Source: Tenacibaculum caenipelagi | GTDB taxonomy: Bacteria > Bacteroidota > Bacteroidia > Flavobacteriales > Flavobacteriaceae | NCBI RefSeq assembly: GCF_004363005.1 | Contig: NZ_SNYH01000002.1 | Span: forward strand, 1 to 64,000 | Reading direction: 5' to 3' | Length of the DNA stretch: 64,000 bases | Part shown: positions 27,920-35,000 of the stretch, piece after piece | Position numbering within the stretch: the stretch's first letter is position 1 | Layout of the letters: each line of letters starts with the position of its first letter | The notes under the pieces: model-generated | Databases searched by the model: none | Told to the model about the DNA's origin: nothing | What the model saw: only the letters and a program-made list of their open reading frames with translations | Made by a program: the position numbers and the translations under genes

Positions 27920-29119
27920 TTAATATTCTTGATATAAAAAATCGTTATACGGAAAACGTTGAATGTGTATTTTTTTAACTTCTTCGTATACTTTTTCTTT
28001 GAAGTCCTCTAAATTATCTTTGTTCAATGCTGAGATAAAAATACTTTCAGTTTCTATATCGTTCATCCATGTTTTTTTCCAGTCTTCTAGAGTATAGTGT
28101 GCTTTCGTTTTTTCTGTTATTAAATCGTTTTCATCAATGGTTTCATGAGTATAAGCATCAATCTTATTAAACACCATTACTGTAGGCTTATTAGCACTAT
28201 CTATTTCATCTAAAATTTTATTTACTGATGCTATATGATCTTCAAAGTTTGGATGTGAAATATCTACTACATGCAATAACAAATCAGCTTCTCGAACTTC
28301 GTCTAAGGTAGATTTGAATGATTCTACTAACTGTGTTGGTAATTTTCTGATAAACCCTACAGTATCTGTCATTAAAAAAGGAATATTTTTAATCACCACT
28401 TTTCTTACCGTAGTATCTAAGGTTGCGAACAGTTTATTTTCTGCAAACACCTCACTTTTACTAATCACATTCATCAAAGTAGATTTCCCTACGTTGGTAT
28501 ACCCTACTAATGCAACACGCACCATCTTTCCGCGGTTTTTACGTTGCACTGCCATTTGCTTGTCTATTGTTTCTAACTTCTTTTTAAGTAAAGAAATTTT
28601 ATCTCGAATAATACGACGGTCAGTTTCTATTTCTGTTTCTCCAGGACCACGCATACCAATTCCTCCTTTTTGTTTATCAAGGTGTGTCCACATTCTTGTT
28701 AATCGAGGTAGTAAATATTGATATTGTGCCAGTTCTACCTGGGCTTTTGCTGAACTAGTTTGGGCTCTACTAGCAAAAATATCCAAGATTAAATTAGTTC
28801 TATCTAGAATTTTACAATCTAAAAAACGTTCAATATTTCTTAACTGAGCTGGCGACAATTCATCATCAAAAATTGCTGTCCCTATATCGTTAGCGTCTAT
28901 ATAAGCTTTTACATCTTCTAACTTACCTGTTCCCAAAAAGGTTTTGGGGTTAGGTTTATCTAGTTTTTGTACAAAACGTTTTACAGCAACACCTCCAGCT
29001 GTTAGTGTTAAAAACTCTAACTCATCTAGATACTCTTCTGACTGTTTTTCGTCTTGATATTGGGTTATAATACCTATTAAAACCGCTTTTTCAGATATGG
29101 CTTCACGTGTTTCTATCAT
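27920..29119 (-). CDS. hflX: GTPase HflX
   Basis: A 399-residue ribosome-associated GTPase that helps split stalled 70S ribosomes. An N-terminal HflX domain contains GTGKLEDVKAYI, a glycine-rich GIGMRGPGETEIETDRR linker follows, then the G domain: GYTNVGKST (G1), DTVGFI (G3), NKID (G4). I place the start at the ATG at 29119. A TTG nine bases upstream extends the frame, but it lies inside the -7 element. The resulting leader is only a few bases or absent. It is followed by a terminator. Confidence 0.95.
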   Translation of the reverse strand: MIETREAISEKAVLIGIITQYQDEKQSEEYLDELEFLTLTAGGVAVKRFVQKLDKPNPKTFLGTGKLEDVKAYIDANDIGTAIFDDELSPAQLRNIERFLDCKILDRTNLILDIFASRAQTSSAKAQVELAQYQYLLPRLTRMWTHLDKQKGGIGMRGPGETEIETDRRIIRDKISLLKKKLETIDKQMAVQRKNRGKMVRVALVGYTNVGKSTLMNVISKSEVFAENKLFATLDTTVRKVVIKNIPFLMTDTVGFIRKLPTQLVESFKSTLDEVREADLLLHVVDISHPNFEDHIASVNKILDEIDSANKPTVMVFNKIDAYTHETIDENDLITEKTKAHYTLEDWKKTWMNDIETESIFISALNKDNLEDFKEKVYEEVKKIHIQRFPYNDFLYQEY

Positions 29120-29125
29120 ACGCTG

Positions 29126-29133
29126 CAAAAGTA
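29126..29133 (-). promoter_or_regulatory. -7 element of hflX, deciding its start codon
   Basis: Minus-strand TACTTTTG fits TAnnTTTG and ends six bases before the ATG at 29119. Transcription would begin at or next to the start codon, which makes a leaderless or near-leaderless mRNA likely. Confidence 0.7.
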
Positions 29134-29191
29134 CGAATTTATCAACGTAAGTTACGCTACTTTCTTACAGTATAAATTTGAAAAGAAATTG

Positions 29192-29755
29192 TTATAACAA
29201 CTCTTTTACTAGACCTCTTAATTGTGGCAACACTACTTTCTCAAACCAAGGGTTTTTAGTTAACCAAAATCGATTCCTTGGAGATGGATGTGGTAGCACA
29301 AGATAGTTTGGCAAATACTCTTCAAAAGCTTTTACAGTTTCGGTAAGTGTGCTTTTTGTTTTGTCTTTTAAGTAGTAATTCTGTGCATACATTCCTATTA
29401 AAATAATCAATTGCACATTAGACATTTCTTTTAATAAAGGCTGGTGCCATTGTGGTGCACATTCTTTTCTTGGTGGTAAATCTCCTGATTTTCCTTTTCC
29501 AGGATAACAGAAACCCATCGGAATAATTCCGAAATTATTAGTATCGTAAAATTGTTCATCAGTAACCTCTAGCCATTTTCTAAGCTGCTTTCCGCTAGCA
29601 TCATCCCAAGGAATTCCTGATTGATGTACTTTGGTTCCTGGTGCTTGTCCTACAATAATAATTTTTGATTTTTTATTAGCAAAAACCACAGGATTCGGTT
29701 CTATGTGCTTTTCACAAATTTTACATTCCTTTATTTTTCTCAAAAGATTCTCCAC
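29192..29755 (-). CDS. Uracil-DNA glycosylase family protein
   Basis: A 187-residue protein of the uracil-DNA glycosylase superfamily. Motif GQAPG lies at 36-40 and motif HPSPRN at 156-161, where the family's active-site and leucine-loop motifs lie. Four cysteines are at 11, 14, 83 and 99; this spacing resembles the [4Fe-4S] ligands of family 4 enzymes. That points to an iron-sulfur enzyme for base-excision repair, although the residue after GQAPG differs from typical family 4 members. It lies downstream of an orphan hairpin and about 70 bases upstream of hflX. Activity on uracil is not established by sequence. Confidence 0.8.
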   Translation of the reverse strand: MENLLRKIKECKICEKHIEPNPVVFANKKSKIIIVGQAPGTKVHQSGIPWDDASGKQLRKWLEVTDEQFYDTNNFGIIPMGFCYPGKGKSGDLPPRKECAPQWHQPLLKEMSNVQLIILIGMYAQNYYLKDKTKSTLTETVKAFEEYLPNYLVLPHPSPRNRFWLTKNPWFEKVVLPQLRGLVKELL

Positions 29756-29781
29756 ACTGTAAAGTTAGTATTTATGTATAA

Positions 29782-29817
29782 AAAAACACTCGATTACATT
29801 GTAAAACGAGTGTTTTT
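29782..29817 (-). terminator. Orphan intrinsic terminator
   Basis: Stem AAAAACACTCG / CGAGTGTTTTT with a 14-base loop and a minus-strand T tract. It lies upstream of the uracil-DNA-glycosylase gene and 237 bases beyond the end of the 120-residue gene to its right. Its closest upstream frame is the 34-codon ORF at 29838-29942. Confidence 0.8.
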
Positions 29818-29837
29818 AAGCTTTAACTATTTAAACC

Positions 29838-29942
29838 TTAATTCTTAATTGCATGGCTAGCACCATTACCTAAATCTGATAAAAATACTATAAAAGCTTT
29901 CATTAATTCTTTTCCCTTTTTGGTTAGTAGTTGTCTTTTCAT
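29838..29942 (-). CDS. Possible 34-residue small protein
   Basis: ATG at 29942, stop at 29838, encoding MKRQLLTKKGKELMKAF and then IVFLSDLGNGASHAIKN. It has a basic, helical N-terminal half and a glycine-containing tail. The stop lies 20 bases before an intrinsic terminator that no other nearby gene clearly needs. I found no exact TAnnTTTG upstream and recognise no family. It could equally be part of the 3' region of a longer transcript or an RNA gene. Confidence 0.4.
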   Translation of the reverse strand: MKRQLLTKKGKELMKAFIVFLSDLGNGASHAIKN

Positions 29943-30179
29943 TTTTTTTAGATGTTTTATTAATTTCCCTACGGTAAAACTAATACTCATCTATCTGACA
30001 GCTAATAGGGTTTTTACCCTTTTCAATCTATTAAACCACTATTTTTCAATCAGTGAAAAAAGAGTAATTTACACCAAAAAACTATATGAAAACCACTTAA
30101 TAGCTAGCCCAAAAGTTTTTTAACATCAAAGAAAACCTAACTATGTTTATTCCTAGCTTGGTAAGTAAAATGGTGATTT
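29943..30179. other. Intergenic stretch, nothing firmly assigned
   Basis: AT-rich DNA between the small ORF and the 120-residue gene. A small inverted repeat, AGGGTTTTTACCCT (30007-30020), resembles the one at 27649. A 67-codon plus-strand frame crosses it but has no start signal or recognisable composition. Confidence 0.4.
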
Positions 30180-30542
30180 TTATAAAACTTTTATAAAGTC
30201 ATCAAAAGCAACATAATATGGCTGGTCTTTAAAAACAGGTAGTTCTATACTTTCTGCATTAGCAATACCTATACCTGCATACCAAACCTTTGCATTTTGT
30301 TTTTGAGCATGCTCTTTAAATGTCTCCATCCACAACACATCGTACTCTTGTGGTGATTGAATGTTATTCGTAGTTTTAACCAGCACAAAAATGGTAGGCT
30401 CTCCTTTTTTGTACAATACAAACTGTGGATGCTTTTTTAATTCACTATTCACTGCAATAAACTCGTACCCCATTTCTTGCAGCTTTTTACCCACAATGTT
30501 CATTCCTAAATTATGAAGTTCTTGCTCGGTAAGCTCTTGCAT
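30180..30542 (-). CDS. Conserved-looking 120-residue protein, possible nuclease-like fold
   Basis: Soluble, no signal peptide. The order helix (LGMNIVGKKLQEMGYEF), beta segments (FIAVNS, FVLYKKGEPTIFVLVKT), helix, beta resembles small PD-(D/E)xK or YraN-like proteins. However the catalytic Asp is not evident; only the closing VLVKT lysine fits. I do not recognise a function. Similar proteins are sometimes labelled as an Nqr subunit in databases, which the sequence does not support. It starts two bases after the DEAD-box helicase stop, so the two are co-transcribed. Confidence 0.7.
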   Translation of the reverse strand: MQELTEQELHNLGMNIVGKKLQEMGYEFIAVNSELKKHPQFVLYKKGEPTIFVLVKTTNNIQSPQEYDVLWMETFKEHAQKQNAKVWYAGIGIANAESIELPVFKDQPYYVAFDDFIKVL

Positions 30543-30544
30543 TA

Positions 30545-31900
30545 TTATTTCTTCTTATTGCGTTTGTTATAATTCTTATCGCCTCTTGTTTTTGGCTTTT
30601 TATATTTCTTAGCAATTTCTCTTCGGTAAGAACCTCCCTGATTCGTTTTTTTATTCTTTTCTTTCTTCTCGTGAAAAGCTGGCCCAGGAATATACTCTTG
30701 AGAAGTTCTGTTCTTATTACTTTCTTGTTCTTCTTTCGGACGCTCTTCTTCAGTTAACTCTTTAGAGATTTCTACCTGCTCTGGAATTTCTAACTTCGGA
30801 ATTGTGTAATCCATCAACTCTTCTATTCGTTGTTTTGCTTCCTGTTCTTTTTCTGTAGCAAATAAAATAGTTTTCCCTTCATGCTCTGCACGTCCTGTAC
30901 GACCTATTCTGTGCATATAGTTTTCTGGAAAATGTGGTGTATTGAAATTGATTACATGTGTAATTTCTTCTAAATCTAATCCACGAGCAATTACATCTGT
31001 CGCAATTAAAATTCGCTTTTCTCCTTTATTGAATTGTTCTATGGAACGTAAACGATAGTTCTGTGTTTTATTTGAGTGAATAACACAAGCTTGCGACGGA
31101 TATTCTTCAGCAACACAATCAAATAACCTATCTGCATTTCGCTTATTAGGCGCAAATACTAACACTTTACTAAACTCTGATTTATCAAATAACAAATAAT
31201 TCAACAAGTTAACTTTAGTGTAAAAATTAGGAACGTCATAGCTTGTTTGCTGAATATTGTCTAGCGGTGTTCCACTAACTGCAATCGCTATTTTATGTGG
31301 AGCAATAAAAAAATCATCAATTAAAGCTTCCACATCCTCTGTCATGGTTGCTGAGAACATGATATTTTGACGTCTTTGAGGTAACAAATCAAAAATATTT
31401 AACAACTGAAAACGAAAGCCTAAATCAAGCATCACATCTACTTCATCAATCACCAATTTCTGAATAGACTTTAATTTCAATACGTTGCTTAAAGCTAAAT
31501 CATATAAACGTCCTGGAGTAGCAACAATAATATCAGCACCTTGTATTACTGCTTCTTTATGTCGATTTAAGTTGACGCCTCCATACACCCCAATAGTACG
31601 TAAGGTCATGTATTTTGCTAACTTTTCAATCTCTTCTACCACCTGCACCACTAATTCTCGTGTAGGCACCAATATCATCACCCTTGGGTGTTGTTGTTTT
31701 GAAAACTTTAAATCACGTAATATCGGTAATAAATATCCAAAGGTTTTCCCTGTACCTGTTTGTGCAATACCAACCACATCTTTTCCTGAGCGAATAACAG
31801 GAAATGCTTCTTCTTGAATAGGTGTTGGATTTATAAAACCTAATTCTTCAATTGAATTTCTTAGTGGATTTGATAAGTCTAAATCTTGAAAAGTAGTCAT
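30545..31900 (-). CDS. DEAD-box-type RNA helicase with DEVD motif II
   Basis: A 451-residue superfamily 2 helicase. The motifs in order are Q motif FINPTPIQEEAFP, AQTGTGKT (I), PTRELVVQ (Ia), DEVD (II, in VIDEVDVMLDLGF), SAT (III), ATDVIARGLD (V) and HRIGRTGR (VI). The C-terminal 70 residues are Lys/Arg/Glu-rich, as in RNA-binding tails. Motif II reads DEVD where the family has DEAD. I set the start at the ATG at 31900: the longer frame begins at a TTG upstream of the -7 element at 31917-31924. It is likely involved in RNA folding or ribosome assembly. A second DEAD-box helicase is at 59.7 kb. Confidence 0.93.
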   Translation of the reverse strand: MTTFQDLDLSNPLRNSIEELGFINPTPIQEEAFPVIRSGKDVVGIAQTGTGKTFGYLLPILRDLKFSKQQHPRVMILVPTRELVVQVVEEIEKLAKYMTLRTIGVYGGVNLNRHKEAVIQGADIIVATPGRLYDLALSNVLKLKSIQKLVIDEVDVMLDLGFRFQLLNIFDLLPQRRQNIMFSATMTEDVEALIDDFFIAPHKIAIAVSGTPLDNIQQTSYDVPNFYTKVNLLNYLLFDKSEFSKVLVFAPNKRNADRLFDCVAEEYPSQACVIHSNKTQNYRLRSIEQFNKGEKRILIATDVIARGLDLEEITHVINFNTPHFPENYMHRIGRTGRAEHEGKTILFATEKEQEAKQRIEELMDYTIPKLEIPEQVEISKELTEEERPKEEQESNKNRTSQEYIPGPAFHEKKEKNKKTNQGGSYRREIAKKYKKPKTRGDKNYNKRNKKK

Positions 31901-31916
31901 TAACAATAATTTGCTG

Positions 31917-31924
31917 CAAAGGTA
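31917..31924 (-). promoter_or_regulatory. -7 element of the first DEAD-box helicase gene
   Basis: Minus-strand TACCTTTG fits TAnnTTTG and ends 16 bases before the ATG at 31900. It rules out the upstream TTG start. Confidence 0.7.
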
Positions 31925-32017
31925 CAACCAATATTTTTTGTTTAATTAAATACGGTTATTATTTTTGAATGTACCATGCCTTTATAAAAGGTTTCACAGC
32001 AAATTATATCCTTCCCC

Positions 32018-35000
32018 TTACTCTTTTATAATTTTAAACACCTTTATCCCTTTTTGTGTGTATACACGAGCAAAGTAAACACCTTTTATAAAGCTTTCTA
32101 AATCAATTTCCTTTTCTGAACTTTTCACAATCTTTTGTCCGGACAGATTGTATAGTTCAAAACTATCTATTTCAATAGTAGAATATACTTTTCCTTGAGT
32201 TGGATTAGGATATAGAATAAATTCATCACTTTCATCATCACCTCCCATGCTCAGAGATTTATCAACCGTTATAACAAATTCATGGAAACTATAGTTGTTA
32301 TAATTGTCAAAAACTTCAATAGTAATGGTATGGTCTCCTGCTGTCAATATTTGTCCTGGTGAAGGATATTGTTCCACACTTAATATACTGGCACAATTAT
32401 CTGTAACTGTAATTTGATTTCTAAAATCTTCCAATATATATCCATTATTCTCTGTATTGTTAACTCCTACAACCATATCATTTGGTAAAGTAGTTACATC
32501 AAACACAGGATATAAAGTATCTACCACTCTTATCATTGTAGTACATGTAGCTACCAAATCATTATTATCAATAACAGTTAATGTGACAGCAATTGGATTT
32601 CCTATATCTGAACAGTTAAAAGAATTTCTATCAATACTCAAAGACTTTATTCCTGATAAATCAGTTGATCCATTATCAATATCACTTGCTTCAATCACAT
32701 AACTTCCTGTTTCATCTAGAGCAAAAATAGCTTCTGAAATACAGTTTACCGTAGGCGCAGTGGTATCTACCACATTTACTATTCGAGTTACTTGTGCTGC
32801 TGCATTTCCTGAAGCATCTGTAGCATTGTAATAAATTGTGTAGGTTCCTACAGCATCTACAAATTCAGAAGTATTGATAACAACATCCGATCCATCATCT
32901 GTCGTAGCTCCTAATTCTGAATAACCTACTCCCAACTCTATCGTTTGTGGGTTGGCTCCTATTAAACTAATAACTGGTGCAGTTGTATCTATCACATTTA
33001 CTGTTCGAGTTACTTGTGTTGCTGTATTTCCTGAAGCATCCGTAGCATTGTAATAAATTGTGTAGGTTCCTACAGCATCTACAAATTCGGAAGTATTAAT
33101 AATAACATCCGATCCATCATCTGTCGTAGCTCCTAATTCTGAATAACCTACTCCTAATTCTATCGTTTGTGGGTTGGCTCCTATTAAACTAATAACTGGT
33201 GCAGTTGTATCTATCACATTTACTGTTCGAGTTACTTGTGTTGCTGTATTTCCTGAAGCATCCGTAGCATTGTAATAAATTGTGTAGGTTCCTACAGCAT
33301 CTACAAATTCGGAAGTATTGATAATAACATCCGATCCATCATCTGTCGTAGCTCCTAATTCTGAATAACCTACTCCTAGTTCTATCGTTTGTGGGTTTGC
33401 TCCGTTTAATGTAATTACTGGTGCTGTGGTATCTATCACATACACTGTTCGGGTTACTTGGTCTGCTTTATTTCCATAAGCATCCGTAGCATCGTAGTAA
33501 ATGGTGTAAGTTCCAACTACATCTCTAAATTCGGAAGTATTGATTACAACATCTGATCCATCATCTGTCGTGGCTCCTAATTCTGAATAGCCTGCTCCTA
33601 GTTCTATCGTCTGAGGGCTTGTTCCGTTTAATGTAATTACTGGTGCTGTGGTATCTACCACATACACAGTTCGGGTTACTTGGTCTGCTGTATTTCCTAA
33701 AGCATCTGTAGCATCATAATAAATAGTATAGGTTCCTACGGCATCTACAAATTCGGATGCATTGATAACAACATCTGATCCATCATCTGTCGTAGCTCCT
33801 AACTCTGAATAGCCTGCTCCTAGTTCTATTGTTTGTGGGTTTGCTCCTACTAATGTGATTACTGGTGCTGTGGTATCTATCACATTTACTATTCGAATTA
33901 CTTGGTCTGCTGTATTTCCTGAAACATCCGTAGCATCGTAATAAATAGTATAGGATCCTATTTCATCTCTAAACTCAGAAGTATTGATAATAATATCCGA
34001 TCCATCATCTGTAGTCGCTCCTAATTCTGAATAGCCAGATCCTAGTGCTATCGTTTGTGGATTTGCTCCATTTAGGGTAATTACTGGTACAGTGGTATCT
34101 ACCACTTTCACTGTTCGAGTTACTTGTGCTGCTGTATTTCCTGAAGCATCCGTAGCATTGTAATAAATGGTGTAAGTTCCAACTGCATCTCTAAACTCAG
34201 AAGTATTGATAACAACATCCGATCCGTCATCTGTCGTAGCTCCTAATTCTAAATAGCCTGCTCCTAACTCTATCGTTTGAGGATTCGCTCCGTTTAGTGT
34301 AATTACTGGCGCAGTGGTATCTACCACTTTCACTGTTCGGGTAACTTGCTCTGCTGTATTCCAAGAAGCATCCGTAGCATTGTAATAAATGGTGTAAGTT
34401 CCAACTGCATCTCTAAACTCAGAAGTATTGATAACAACATCCGATCCGTCATCTGTAGTCGCTCCCAATTCAGAATAACCTGATCCTAACTCTATTGTTT
34501 GTGGGTTCCCTCCATTAAGCGCAATCACTGGCGCTGTGGTATCTACTACTTGAACGATTCGGGCGACTTGGTCTGCAGAATTCCCTGAAGCATCCGTAGC
34601 ATCATAAAAAATTACATAGGCTCCTACGGCATCTCTAAAATTAGAAGAATTGATAATAACATCCGATCCATCATCTATGGTTGCCCCCAATTCTAAATAG
34701 CCTGTTCCTAATTCTATCGTTTGTATGAATGTTCCGTTTAGTGTAATTACTGGCGCAGTGGTATCTACCACTTTCACTGTTCGGGTGACTTGGTTTGCTT
34801 TATTTCCATAAGCATCCGTAGCATCGTAATAAATTGTATAACTTCCTATTGCATCTCTAAACTCAGAAGTATTGATAACAACATCCGAACCGTCATTTGT
34901 GGTTGCCCCCAATTCTGAATAGCCAGCTCCTAATTCTATCGTTTGTGGATTTGCTCCTACTAATGTGATTACTGGTGCGGTATCTACTACATTTACTGTT

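Noticed and set aside
27649-30020. Two GGGTT(A/T)TTACCC-like inverted repeats (27649-27660 and 30008-30019) as a shared regulatory site
   Set aside because: The match is short and AT-rich, lies at unrelated positions relative to genes, and two copies are not enough to argue for a motif.
29920-30123. 67-codon plus-strand frame in the 29.8-30.2 kb gap
   Set aside because: No -7 element, no plausible domain, Phe/Leu-rich AT-driven composition, and it overlaps the better minus-strand candidate at 29838-29942.
30180-30542. Label of Nqr subunit F for the 120-residue protein
   Set aside because: It has no flavin, NADH or [2Fe-2S] motif, and the true nqrF is at 40723-42033.
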